Source: Bacteroidales bacterium
GTDB lineage: Bacteria > Bacteroidota > Bacteroidia > Bacteroidales > UBA932
Direction of reading: 5' to 3'
Length of the DNA stretch: 64,000 nucleotides
NCBI GenBank assembly: GCA_017625535.1
Contig: JAGAKR010000017.1
Coordinates: forward strand, 1-64,000
Position numbers and translations under genes: made by a program. The notes beneath the pieces were generated by a model. That model was given only the letters and a program-made list of their open reading frames with translations, made no database searches and was not told where the DNA came from. Positions within the stretch are counted from its first letter, which is position 1, and each line of letters begins with the position of its first letter. This document shows positions 6,928-15,218 of the stretch, piece by piece.

Positions 6928-9900
6928 TTATAGTCCCAAATCTTTCAAGGTTCTTGGGGCAGGAGTTTTAGGGAGTGGTTTTCTCTCTTTCAACTGCTCC
7001 ATAATTACCTCAATGGCTTTGTTCAACTGCTCGTCAATGCCCTGCTGCTCTTTTATAGGGTCATTGTCTATGAGGATGTCAGGGTCTACGCCGTGGTTCT
7101 CAACAATCCACTGGCCGGTTTTGGCGTCATAGTTGGTGAAGAACGGTACGCGTACGTCTGTGCCGTCAATGTAAGGGAGTGAACCGCTGATACCTACAAT
7201 ACCTCCCCAGGTGCGGGTTCCTATAACTGTGCCAAGGTTGTTGGCCTTGAAGCTCCAAGGGAACAGGTCTCCGTCAGAGGCAGAGTATTTGTTTATCAAC
7301 AATACCTTAGGGCCGTGGTGGGTTGCATCAGGAATGGTACCGGTACGGCTTGAGTTGCGGTACATTGTCATACGGTAAGTCTTGCGCAGCAGACGCTCAA
7401 TGATCATAGGCGAAACATTTCCACCGCCATTCTCACGGTCATCTATGATAAGGGCCTCTTTGTCAAGCTGAGGGTAGAAGTAGCGTGCAAACTCATTCAG
7501 TCCGTCAACATTCATATCTGGAATGTAGATGTATCCTACACGGCCGCCGGTAGCCTGCTCAACTTTCTTGATGTTGTTCTGTACCCAGTTGTAGTGCTCA
7601 AGCGGATACTCGTTGTCTATAGGTTTTACAACTATCTGGCGAGCACCGTCCTCGGAAGGTTTGTCGTTTACAGAAAGTTCTGTAAGTACGTTTGCCTTGC
7701 CAATGAGCAGTTTGTAGATGTTGTCTACGGTATTGGTAGGGATGCCGTCAATTGCAACAATGTAATTCCCCTCAACAACATTAAGGCCAGGCTCAGTAAG
7801 AGGAGACCTCAGTTTTGCACTATAAGGTGCTCCAGGCATAATCTTGCCAATCTTGTAGTAGCCGCTCTTGTCTTTCTTAAGTTCTGCGCCAAGCAGACCC
7901 ATAGGGATGCGCTCTGCCTTAGGCATCTCACCAGGATTCACATATGCGTGTCCGCAGGCAACCTCAGAAATCATCTCTCCAATTACATAGTTGAGATCCA
8001 GACGGGTCTTCACATAAGGGAGAAGCACTGCATATTTCTCTTTAATGGCTTTCCAGTCTATGCCGTGCATGTTCTCAAGATAGAAACCGTCCCTGAATGC
8101 ACGCCAAACCTCATCATAAATCTGTGCCCACTCAGCAGTATAATCTACAGGAGCCACAAGGTTCTTGAATGAAACTTTATCTCTGAAGGCAACTTTAGGT
8201 GCAGGGAAATCACAAACAAACAGATCACGTCCTTTTGCAAACAAAGCCTTCTTTGCACCAGGGTTGTAACTTACCATAGAGGCACCCTCAGCAGCTTTTT
8301 CATCCTTTCCGGTTGCAAAATCAAACACTTTGGTGTCTCTTCCCGACGAATACCAGAGTTTTTTGCCGTCACATACAATATTGCCGAAATAGCCTGTACC
8401 CACAGGGATCCTTACAATTCTGCCGAAAATGCCGTCTGCATCAATTACAGTTGCAGAAGGGGCTGCAGCGGCATCTTTCTTCTCAGGGGCACCCTTTGGA
8501 GCAGGGGCTTTGCCGTCTTCAGGAAGAAGAGGGGAAGCTGTACCTTTTGCAAGCATAGCCATATACAGGCCGTTCATATTGTTGTATGTGTGGTTCCATT
8601 CCAACTGGCCGTATGTAGGGTTGAAATCGCGGGCAGAGGTAAAGATGATATATTTGCCGTCTGTGCTGAATACAGGAGAAGATGAACTGTACCATTTCTC
8701 TGTTACGGCAATCTCCTTGCCGGTCTTCAGATTGTACACATAAACAACGCTCATCTCATTCTCTGCAGATTTTGTGTAGGCAATCCAGTTGCCGCAAGGC
8801 GAGAAGTTCACGCTTCTGAACTCACCTGCAGGATTCTCCATTACAGTACGTTTTGCCTTGGTTGCAACATCAACCTCAACAAGACGGTTCTTGCGGTCAG
8901 AATAATATATTTTCTTGCTGTCAGGGCTCCACTGTACCCTGCGGATATAAGAGTCGTTGTTCTTTGTCAACTGTACAGGTTTCCCACCCTCTGCAGGCTG
9001 AAGGTAAACCTCGGTCTCACCTGTTGCATCACCAATATAGGCAATGTATTTGCCGTCCGGGCTCCATACTGCACTGCGGTCGTTTGAACCTGGGGTGCGG
9101 GTGATGTTCCTTACAACTCCCTCACCTACAGGAACGGTGAATACCTCACCACGTGCGGTAACAGCAACCCTGCTGCCGTCTGAAGGGATGCTTGCAGATC
9201 TTGCGCTTGCCTTGCCGCTCACATCCTTCATCTCCTGACGTCCGTAGATGTTGTCTGATGTAAGTTCAATTGAAATCTTCTGGCTCTGGCGGCTCTTAGG
9301 GTCAAATTTGTAAAGGTAACCGCCTTTCTCAAATACTATAATCTCTCCGTTTGTAGAAGGGAACTTTATATCATAATCTGTAAAGTTGGTAACCTTCTCT
9401 GTCTGTTTTGTACGGGTGTTGTATACAAACAGGTTCATTGTCATATCCCTGTCGGAGATGAAGAAGATCTCTTCTCCAATCCACATTGGGAAAATGTCCT
9501 GTGCCACGTTGTTGGTTACATTCTCAACCTTTTTGGCTGCAGGATCATAAACCCAGATGTCGTCTGCCATACCTCCACGGTAGTACTTCCAGGTACGGAA
9601 CTCACGCATAACGCGGTTGTAGGCAAGTTTTTTGCCGTCGGGAGAATAACTGCAGAAACCGCCCTCTGGGAGAGGAATCTGCTCAGGCATACCGCCATCA
9701 GGTGAAATTGTCCAAAGTTTGCCTGGGAATCCGTCACCGGTACGGTTACGGTAAACTATCTTTTTGCCGTCTTTGCTCCACGCCATTACAATGTTGTTGG
9801 GGCCCATACGGTCTCCCAAATCATCGCGGCTGTTGGTTGATGAATATGTAAGCCTTACTGGCTCGCCTCCCTGTGCAGGGATAAGGTAAACCTCACGGTT

Positions 9901-10149
9901 GCCGTCATACTCTCCGGTAAAGGCAATGGTTTTGCTGTCGGGAGAAAAACGGGCAAACATCTCATATCCAATGTGGGATGTGAGGCGGGTTGCCTGGCCG
10001 CCGGCCAAAGGTGCCTTATAAAGGTCTCCTCCATAAGAGAACACAATCTGATTGCCGTCTGTAGACGGGAATCTGAGGAGTCTTGCCTCATCCGCCTGTG
10101 CTGTAAAAGCGGCTGCTGCAAGAGCTAAGGTAAACAGTAATCTTTTCAT
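6928..10149 (-). CDS. Exported Tricorn-type S41 protease
   Basis: A 1073-residue Tricorn-homologue protease. It has a signal peptide (about residues 1-19, ending TAQA). Two beta-propeller regions follow, built of PD40/WD40-like repeats such as SPDSKTIAFTGEYDGNREVYL and SPDGKYIAYIGDATGETEVYL. After a low-complexity Ala/Pro/Lys linker (about 545-570) come a Tricorn C1-like domain, a PDZ-like segment (IMPGAPYSAKLRSPLTEPGLNVVEGNYIVAIDG) and a C-terminal S41 peptidase domain. The nucleophile is Ser958 in KYSASDGDLFPWSF. Tricorn proteins degrade oligopeptides; the signal peptide places this one in the periplasm. It is a single-gene unit ending at its own terminator. The natural substrate is unknown. 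Confidence 0.9.
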   Translation of the reverse strand: MKRLLFTLALAAAAFTAQADEARLLRFPSTDGNQIVFSYGGDLYKAPLAGGQATRLTSHIGYEMFARFSPDSKTIAFTGEYDGNREVYLIPAQGGEPVRLTYSSTNSRDDLGDRMGPNNIVMAWSKDGKKIVYRNRTGDGFPGKLWTISPDGGMPEQIPLPEGGFCSYSPDGKKLAYNRVMREFRTWKYYRGGMADDIWVYDPAAKKVENVTNNVAQDIFPMWIGEEIFFISDRDMTMNLFVYNTRTKQTEKVTNFTDYDIKFPSTNGEIIVFEKGGYLYKFDPKSRQSQKISIELTSDNIYGRQEMKDVSGKASARSASIPSDGSRVAVTARGEVFTVPVGEGVVRNITRTPGSNDRSAVWSPDGKYIAYIGDATGETEVYLQPAEGGKPVQLTKNNDSYIRRVQWSPDSKKIYYSDRKNRLVEVDVATKAKRTVMENPAGEFRSVNFSPCGNWIAYTKSAENEMSVVYVYNLKTGKEIAVTEKWYSSSSPVFSTDGKYIIFTSARDFNPTYGQLEWNHTYNNMNGLYMAMLAKGTASPLLPEDGKAPAPKGAPEKKDAAAAPSATVIDADGIFGRIVRIPVGTGYFGNIVCDGKKLWYSSGRDTKVFDFATGKDEKAAEGASMVSYNPGAKKALFAKGRDLFVCDFPAPKVAFRDKVSFKNLVAPVDYTAEWAQIYDEVWRAFRDGFYLENMHGIDWKAIKEKYAVLLPYVKTRLDLNYVIGEMISEVACGHAYVNPGEMPKAERIPMGLLGAELKKDKSGYYKIGKIMPGAPYSAKLRSPLTEPGLNVVEGNYIVAIDGIPTNTVDNIYKLLIGKANVLTELSVNDKPSEDGARQIVVKPIDNEYPLEHYNWVQNNIKKVEQATGGRVGYIYIPDMNVDGLNEFARYFYPQLDKEALIIDDRENGGGNVSPMIIERLLRKTYRMTMYRNSSRTGTIPDATHHGPKVLLINKYSASDGDLFPWSFKANNLGTVIGTRTWGGIVGISGSLPYIDGTDVRVPFFTNYDAKTGQWIVENHGVDPDILIDNDPIKEQQGIDEQLNKAIEVIMEQLKERKPLPKTPAPRTLKDLGL

Positions 10150-10168
10150 AATAAGAATTTTAAAATGT

Positions 10169-10231
10169 CACTCGGTCATCGGGTACAGCTACACTCGGGG
10201 ACCGGGTACAGCCGCACTCGAGGACCAAGTT
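10169..10231. repeat. Short tandem repeat, about 2.6 copies of 23 bp
   Basis: Units begin CACTCGG at 10169, CACTCGG at 10192 and CACTCGA at 10215. The first two share the core CGGGTACAGC; the third decays after about 12 bp. It lies between the divergent Tricorn-type and ogt genes, so it is within both upstream regions. Confidence 0.65.
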
Positions 10232-10258
10232 ACAAAAAAATGTTAACTTTACCTTTAT

Positions 10259-10780
10259 ATGATATGGTATAAAATTATAAATACCCCTCTTGGGAATGTG
10301 GTTCTGGGGGGCAGAGGCGGCAGGATATGCTTCTGCCATTTTGCACTCCCTTCACTGGAGGCTGTTTTGCGGCGGGTGGCGGAGGATTTCCCAGGGGAGG
10401 CAATTGGGGAGGAAACAGTGGGCAAGGAATATTCCCTGCAGGGGCTTTTGTGCGGCAGGGGAGGCATTTTCAGATGGGAGGATTTCCTGCTTAATGGGAC
10501 ACCGTTGCAGGTGGCGGTGTGGAGAGAGATTTACAATCTGCAGCCGGGGGAGGTGGTATCTTATTCGGCCCTTGCCTTAAGGTGCGGATACCCAAGGGCG
10601 GTGAGGGCGGTGGCCACTGCGGTGGGGAAGAACCCAATTTCCCTCATTATCCCGTGCCACAGGGTGCTCAGGCAGGAGGCTTTCCGTAAGGATGGTGGTA
10701 TAAATGCAGATATGTTGGGAAATTATGGATGGGGGAGAGAACTTAAAAGAAAGATATTGGAATGGGAAGGGATAATTTAG
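10259..10780 (+). CDS. ogt: Methylated-DNA--[protein]-cysteine S-methyltransferase
   Basis: A suicide DNA-repair protein that moves the methyl group from O6-methylguanine to its own cysteine. The active site IPCHRVL (Cys133) is intact, preceded by the helix-turn-helix segment VVSYSALALRCGYPRAVRAVATAVGKNP that binds DNA. At 173 residues it is a normal Ogt-type protein without an AdaA regulatory domain. The start ATG at 10259 gives MIWYKIINTPLGNVVLGG, the expected N-terminal strand. It overlaps the next gene, an alkylation-repair HEAT protein, by 19 nt, so the two repair functions are translationally linked. Confidence 0.93.
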   Translation: MIWYKIINTPLGNVVLGGRGGRICFCHFALPSLEAVLRRVAEDFPGEAIGEETVGKEYSLQGLLCGRGGIFRWEDFLLNGTPLQVAVWREIYNLQPGEVVSYSALALRCGYPRAVRAVATAVGKNPISLIIPCHRVLRQEAFRKDGGINADMLGNYGWGRELKRKILEWEGII

Positions 10781-11505
10781 TGGAAAGGCTGGCCGTTGAG
10801 GCCCAGGAGCAGTACAGGATTTTCAACCAGAAGTTTGTGGTAACCAACCGCAACCCTATGCTGGGGGTAAAGGTCCCAAATATGAGGGCAATTGCCCGGG
10901 AAATCTCTTCAGGTGACTGGAGGGCTTTCCTGCAGGAGTATGGGTTTTATGGGGAGGACAGGGAGCAGTTGTGCAGCAAGGCTTGGTTTGAGGAGATAAT
11001 GATAATTGGGATGGTGATAAATCTTGCCAATATGCTTCCCGACGAAAGGTTGCACTTGGTTTCACAGTTTGTCCCCCTTATAGACAACTGGGCGGTGTGT
11101 GATGTGTTCTGTGGCGGGGCAAAATGGGTTGAGGAACCGGGCCGTGGCCCCAAGGCAAGCCTGAGGGTGCCCCGGGAGGTGGTGTGGAATTTCCTGCAGG
11201 GGTATATGCTGGGGGATGAGGAGAGGGGATTGTCGGGAAGAAAAGAGTTTGAGATAAGGTTCGGTGTGGTTATGATGATGTCATATTTCCTCTGTGAGGA
11301 GTATCTGGAGAGGGTGTTTGATGTTCTGGCAAAGGTGCATTTTGGAGATTATTATGTGGATATGGGTGTGGCGTGGTGTCTGGCAACTGCACGGGCAAAA
11401 TTTGATGCGCAGACACAGGCTTTTGTGGCAGGGGCAGGGCTGCCGGCAGGAGTGGTAAAGAAATATGAACAAAAAGTGAGGGATTCCCTCAGGATAAGGA
11501 AATGA
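10762..11505 (+). CDS. AlkD-like DNA alkylation repair protein
   Basis: A 247-residue all-helical protein of the HEAT-like AlkD/AlkC (DNA alkylation repair) family. Visible family segments are GVKVPNMRAIAREI, the WFEEIMIIGMVINLANML helix and the PLIDNWAVCDVFCGG motif, which carries the conserved Asp-Asn-Trp stretch near the catalytic region. Such proteins excise 3- and 7-alkylpurines. It starts inside the 3' end of ogt and ends with an ATGA overlap into the Nudix gene. The operon context, methyltransferase plus glycosylase-like protein, supports a role in alkylation repair. Whether it is catalytic or a paralogue was not testable. Confidence 0.85.
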   Translation: MGRDNLVERLAVEAQEQYRIFNQKFVVTNRNPMLGVKVPNMRAIAREISSGDWRAFLQEYGFYGEDREQLCSKAWFEEIMIIGMVINLANMLPDERLHLVSQFVPLIDNWAVCDVFCGGAKWVEEPGRGPKASLRVPREVVWNFLQGYMLGDEERGLSGRKEFEIRFGVVMMMSYFLCEEYLERVFDVLAKVHFGDYYVDMGVAWCLATARAKFDAQTQAFVAGAGLPAGVVKKYEQKVRDSLRIRK

Positions 11506-12059
11506 AAAATACAATCAACGAGGAAGGGAAATGGGAGATTCTAAAGAGTGAATATCTCTTCCGCAGGCCTTGGCTTACAGTGCGCAAGGATTGCGTAAAA
11601 TTGCCTGCAGGGCAGGTGAATGATGAGTTTTATGTGCTGGAGTATCCCGATTGGGTGAATGTGATAGCCATTACCCAGGATGGGGATTTTGTTATGGAGC
11701 GCCAGTACAGGCACGGACTGGGGGTTACCTGTTATGAGATTTGTGCCGGGGTAATTGAGCCGGGCGAACCCCCTTTGGCAGCGGCGCAGCGTGAACTTCT
11801 GGAGGAGACCGGTTATGCCGGAGGCCAGTGGGAGGAGATAATGACCCTCTGCGGCAACTCTTCCACCACAAACAATTATACCCACTGCTTTGTGGCCCGC
11901 GGGGTGGAGAAAGTTGCCGGACAGAACTTGGACCGCACTGAGGATATTAAGGTGGAACTTCTTTCCCGCGAACAGGTGCGTGACCTCCTTATAGGGAATG
12001 AAATCACCCAGGCCCTGATGGCCGCCCCTCTGTGGAGGCTTTTTGCAGGAGAGATATAA
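11502..12059 (+). CDS. Nudix hydrolase (ADP-ribose pyrophosphatase-like)
   Basis: A 185-residue Nudix protein. The full Nudix box GX5EX7REUXEEXGU is present at residues 83-105 (GVIEPGEPPLAAAQRELLEETGY). The upstream strand FVMERQYRHGLGVTCYEICAG resembles the substrate-binding part of ADP-ribose pyrophosphatases. It hydrolyses a nucleoside diphosphate linked to another moiety; ADP-ribose or a damaged nucleotide are the best guesses. It overlaps the AlkD-like gene by 4 nt (ATGA), making a three-gene overlapping operon with ogt. This fits a house-cleaning job next to base repair, but that is inference. Confidence 0.85.
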   Translation: MKNTINEEGKWEILKSEYLFRRPWLTVRKDCVKLPAGQVNDEFYVLEYPDWVNVIAITQDGDFVMERQYRHGLGVTCYEICAGVIEPGEPPLAAAQRELLEETGYAGGQWEEIMTLCGNSSTTNNYTHCFVARGVEKVAGQNLDRTEDIKVELLSREQVRDLLIGNEITQALMAAPLWRLFAGEI

Positions 12060-12063
12060 AAAT

Positions 12064-12137
12064 TTTAGTTGCGTAGCTTAAGGAAGTATCATTTATGCGG
12101 AGGAGATTGCTTGTGAGGAAGAAGAATTGCAACTAAA
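12064..12137. repeat. Inverted repeat upstream of the orphan ATPase gene
   Basis: TTTAGTTGC (12064-12072) and GCAACTAAA (12129-12137) form perfect 9-bp arms around 56 nt of purine-rich DNA, between the Nudix stop codon and the ATPase promoter. It could be a long hairpin or the ends of a short inserted segment. Confidence 0.4.
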
Positions 12138-12175
12138 TACTTTATTAGTTAATAGGTGTTTAGTTAAAAATGTTT

Positions 12176-12183
12176 TACTTTTG
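12176..12183 (+). promoter_or_regulatory. -7 box of the ATPase gene
   Basis: TACTTTTG is a full match to TAnnTTTG, 22 nt before the start codon. No clear -33 element is seen. Confidence 0.5.
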
Positions 12184-12205
12184 TAAGTGATTAATCTATT
12201 GAAGT

Positions 12206-13324
12206 ATGATAGGACAAACTTTTATTTTTGGAAAACCTGTTGAGGGTGAATACTTTACTGATAGAGAAAATGAGTCAAAACGATTGGCTGCCAATTTCAG
12301 GGGCGGAGTTTCCACATTCTTACTCTCTCCGCGCAGGTGGGGCAAGACATCTCTTGTAAAAAAGGTTATGGGGGAGGTGGAGTCGGATACACTAAAGGTT
12401 GTGTTTGTAGATGTTTTCAAGTGCAAATCTCCAATTGAGTTTGCGGAGGCTCTGGCATCTGCCGTATTGTCCCAGACGGCTTCCAGAGTTGAGGAGTTTA
12501 TGGAGAATGCAAAAGCATTTCTGGGCAGGATTAATTTGGGAATCAATCTGTCACCGGATCTTGCTTCATCTTTTGATATAAAGTTGGGGCTCTCTGATGA
12601 TAAGACTGATATTTCCAATGCCCTTAATATTCCCGAAACTATAGCCAAAAAGAAAAATATAAGGTTGGTGGTTTGTATAGATGAATTCCAGCAGATAGGA
12701 GAGTTTACAGACAGTGTTTATTTCCAAAAGCAGCTGAGAACGGTGTGGCAGCATCAACAGAATGTCACTTATTGTATGTTTGGCAGCAAGAAGCATATGA
12801 TGGAAGAGTTGTTTGATACGCCTGAGAAGGCATTCTTCAAGTTTGGAGATATAATTTATTTGAAGACCATTCCGTTAAGTTATTGGACAGAGTATATCTC
12901 CAGAAAATTTGAGGGGGCAGGCAAGAAGATTTCCAATGGACAGATAGAGCGGATATGTGAAACTGTCAATTATCATTCTTCGTATGTTCAGCAATTGTGT
13001 TGGTATGTTTTTCTGAGTTCTACGGATATTGTATCTTCTGAAGATATTGATAATGCTGTTTTAGAACTTATCTTACAGAATACAGCGCTATATGAAAGTT
13101 GGACCGAGAATTTGTCTGCATATCAGATGAGGTTCCTTACTGCTGTGGCAGATGGTATAAACGAAGGCTTGTCTTCTGCGGAGGTTATTGGCCGGTATAG
13201 GTTGGGGACATCGGCAAATGTAGTTGCCGTTAAAAAGTCATTGTTGGACAAGAATCTGGTATATACGGAGAACAAAAAGGTGTATCTTTCAGATCCGGTA
13301 CTTGGCATGTGGCTGAGGCGATGA
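12206..13324 (+). CDS. Orphan P-loop ATPase (archaeal ATPase/STAND-like)
   Basis: A 372-residue ATPase. Walker A is SPRRWGKTS (residues 41-49), the variant with arginines before GKT that is typical of the archaeal-type ATPase family. Walker B is LVVCIDEFQQI with Asp159 and Glu160. Sensor-like GSKKHMM and a C-terminal winged-helix region (SAEVIGRYRLGTSANVVAVKKSLLDKNLVY) follow, ending in DPVLGMWLRR, a family hallmark. Members are common orphan genes in Bacteroidales with unknown cellular role. It has its own -7 box, no co-directional partner nearby, and stands between an operon and a sigma-factor cassette. It may be mobile or defence-related, but nothing shows this directly. Confidence 0.8.
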   Translation: MIGQTFIFGKPVEGEYFTDRENESKRLAANFRGGVSTFLLSPRRWGKTSLVKKVMGEVESDTLKVVFVDVFKCKSPIEFAEALASAVLSQTASRVEEFMENAKAFLGRINLGINLSPDLASSFDIKLGLSDDKTDISNALNIPETIAKKKNIRLVVCIDEFQQIGEFTDSVYFQKQLRTVWQHQQNVTYCMFGSKKHMMEELFDTPEKAFFKFGDIIYLKTIPLSYWTEYISRKFEGAGKKISNGQIERICETVNYHSSYVQQLCWYVFLSSTDIVSSEDIDNAVLELILQNTALYESWTENLSAYQMRFLTAVADGINEGLSSAEVIGRYRLGTSANVVAVKKSLLDKNLVYTENKKVYLSDPVLGMWLRR

Positions 13325-13381
13325 TTATATCAGTCTCACAGGTTTCCTAAATAATTTCTAAAAAATATGTTACAAAACTGA

Positions 13382-13389
13382 CACCTTTG
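13382..13389 (+). promoter_or_regulatory. Possible -7 box of the ECF sigma cassette
   Basis: CACCTTTG resembles TAnnTTTG with one mismatch, about 44 nt before the sigma-factor start. It could also be an autoregulated ECF promoter element. Confidence 0.3.
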
Positions 13390-13432
13390 CGTATTATTAG
13401 TGAGAACGGATGCAAGAGGTGTTTTTTATTTG

Positions 13433-14005
13433 ATGACTGCACAGGAACTGAATACGGAGTTTGTTGAGGTTAAGGATGCCGCATACAGATATGCGGCCAG
13501 CCTGCTCCATAGCCGGAGCGAGGCGGAGGATATTGTGCAGGACCTGTATGAGAAGCTGTGGCGGAGGAGGTTGCTGGTGAGGAAGAAGGGTTTTGTACAG
13601 CTGGTGATGGTGAGTACAAGGAATATGTGTATGGATGTTTTCAGGCGCAGAAATACTGATGGGAGCAGTGCAGAATTGATTGAGGGAATGGAGGCCGGGA
13701 CAGGGGGTGCTGGAATCTGGAGTGCATCTGACGGAGAGAGGGGTTGTAGAGAGGAGATGTTCTGGTGGGAGGAAGAGAAGGAGCAGCAGGATATGGCGGC
13801 CATTGCGGGGAGGTTGATTTCCCGGTTGCCGCAGAGGGAGAGGGAGGCGGTGCATCTGCGGCTGGTGGAGGAGATGGATTACCAGTTGATTGCACAGATA
13901 ATGGGGATTAATGAGAGTGCTGCCCGGATGGCCTGTTCAAGGGGCAGAAGTAAGGTTAAGGATGAACTTGTTAAAATAATGGGTTATGGAACACAGAAGA
14001 AATGA
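13433..14005 (+). CDS. ECF-type RNA polymerase sigma factor
   Basis: A 190-residue sigma-70 family protein of the extracytoplasmic-function group. Region 2 covers EVKDAAYRYAASLLHSRSEAEDIVQDLYEKLWRRR with the DIVQD core motif. Region 4 is LPQREREAVHLRLVEEMDYQLIAQIMGINESAARMACSRGRSKVKDEL, a helix-turn-helix that reads the -35 element. Between them is an unusually long acidic, Gly/Ser-rich linker. The ATG at 13433 is preferred to an earlier in-frame start at 13400. The next gene, encoding a one-pass membrane protein, overlaps its end by 20 nt and is a probable anti-sigma factor. Confidence 0.88.
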   Translation: MTAQELNTEFVEVKDAAYRYAASLLHSRSEAEDIVQDLYEKLWRRRLLVRKKGFVQLVMVSTRNMCMDVFRRRNTDGSSAELIEGMEAGTGGAGIWSASDGERGCREEMFWWEEEKEQQDMAAIAGRLISRLPQREREAVHLRLVEEMDYQLIAQIMGINESAARMACSRGRSKVKDELVKIMGYGTQKK

Positions 14006-14327
14006 TGCGGATGCGGTTTTGCGGCAGTATGCTGCAAGAGCCAGGGAAGATAGGGTTGCAGTGAGGCTGAAGGGAGAGGGTACCGGCAGCAGGAGAGGAT
14101 ACAGGCTGATGATAAGGTATTCAGCGGTTGCGGCTGCTTGTCTGGTATTGGGGTTGTTTGTTCTGTTGAAGCGCCCGCCGAAGGTATATGCTTATGTGAA
14201 TGATGTTCCGCTCACCTCCAAGGAGGAGGCAAGGGAGCATGCCAGACAGATGTTTGATGACCTGGCAGTGGGAATGGCCCCTGCGGAGGAGGTTCTGGGG
14301 AATCTGTTCAGTTTGCAGGAGATGTAA
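13986..14327 (+). CDS. Small membrane protein, probable anti-sigma factor
   Basis: A 113-residue protein not matched to a named family. It has a basic cytoplasmic N terminus, one membrane helix at about residues 45-62 (AVAAACLVLGLFVLL) and a short extracytoplasmic tail with VYAYVNDVPLTSKEEAREHARQMFDDL. Its start codon lies inside the end of the ECF sigma gene (20-nt overlap), the usual arrangement of a sigma factor and its membrane anti-sigma partner. No zinc-binding HxxxCxxC motif is visible. The role is inferred from position and topology only. Confidence 0.6.
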   Translation: MEHRRNDADAVLRQYAARAREDRVAVRLKGEGTGSRRGYRLMIRYSAVAAACLVLGLFVLLKRPPKVYAYVNDVPLTSKEEAREHARQMFDDLAVGMAPAEEVLGNLFSLQEM

Positions 14328-14409
14328 TGCCACGCACCACTTGGACAAATGGCAGGATGACTGCCGGAAGTGTTTGAAGAAAAATATTGAAACAGTTAAT
14401 ATTAATGAT

Positions 14410-15183
14410 ATGAAGAGGATTTTGGTTTTCTGCCTTATGGCGGCAGGTGTATTGAGTTTTACAAGTGCGGATGCACAGACTTTGAAATTGGGGGTTGAAG
14501 GTCTCACATTCAAGGATACTACATACCACGATGCCCTGTATGCCCATTCTTTGATTTCGGTAAAGAAGAATATGAACGGGAACAAGAATACCGGCATTGT
14601 AATAGGCGGTTCACGCAGGTCTTCAATAAGGCCGTTTGAACTTGGATGGAATATGGCTGATCTTGCCATCCCGGGTGATTTCTTTGATATAAACAGCTGG
14701 AAATCTACCCAGGTTACAATAAATCCTTTCAATTTGAGTGCAACAAACAGGAAAGGGACGTTCGGACTCTCAATGGCTTTGGGAATAAGGGCCAACAATT
14801 ACAGTTTCAATGATGCCGTAACTATGGAGAAGGTTGGAGGGAGTGTAAATCCCATAAATCTGGAGGGGAATGTAAAAAAGAGCAAGTTTACCACTGCTGC
14901 AATACATATTCCAATGGAGATAACTGTGGGGAGACCTTATAAACTGGCTTTTTCGGTAGGGGGCTTTGCAGACCTCAACTTCAATTCACACACCAAGGTG
15001 AAATATAAAGGGGGCAAAAAGGAGAAGTTGCACAGGTTCCCTGTAAATTTCATCCAGGCAGGGTTTACTGCCAGAGTTTCGTGCAGGTACCTCTCATTGT
15101 ACTGCAACTGGTATCCGGGCGGTGTGTTCAAGGATGGCAGGGGCCCCAAGATGCAGGTATGGAGTGTGGGGATAGGATTGTAA
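14410..15183 (+). CDS. Predicted outer-membrane protein of the ECF cassette
   Basis: A 257-residue protein with a signal peptide (residues 1-21, ending SADAQ). The mature part has alternating polar and hydrophobic strands with many Gly, Asn and aromatic residues (for example YKLAFSVGGFADLNFN and ARVSCRYLSLYCNWYPGG), consistent with a small beta-barrel. It ends VWSVGIGL. No named family is recognised. The ATG at 14410 starts the signal peptide; an open stretch upstream overlaps the previous gene in another frame and is ignored. It lies between the probable anti-sigma factor and a DUF4252 gene and is probably under the same control. Confidence 0.6.
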   Translation: MKRILVFCLMAAGVLSFTSADAQTLKLGVEGLTFKDTTYHDALYAHSLISVKKNMNGNKNTGIVIGGSRRSSIRPFELGWNMADLAIPGDFFDINSWKSTQVTINPFNLSATNRKGTFGLSMALGIRANNYSFNDAVTMEKVGGSVNPINLEGNVKKSKFTTAAIHIPMEITVGRPYKLAFSVGGFADLNFNSHTKVKYKGGKKEKLHRFPVNFIQAGFTARVSCRYLSLYCNWYPGGVFKDGRGPKMQVWSVGIGL

Positions 15184-15218
15184 TGTAAAGGTGTTGGACT
15201 TGTTAAAAATTTGTCGGG

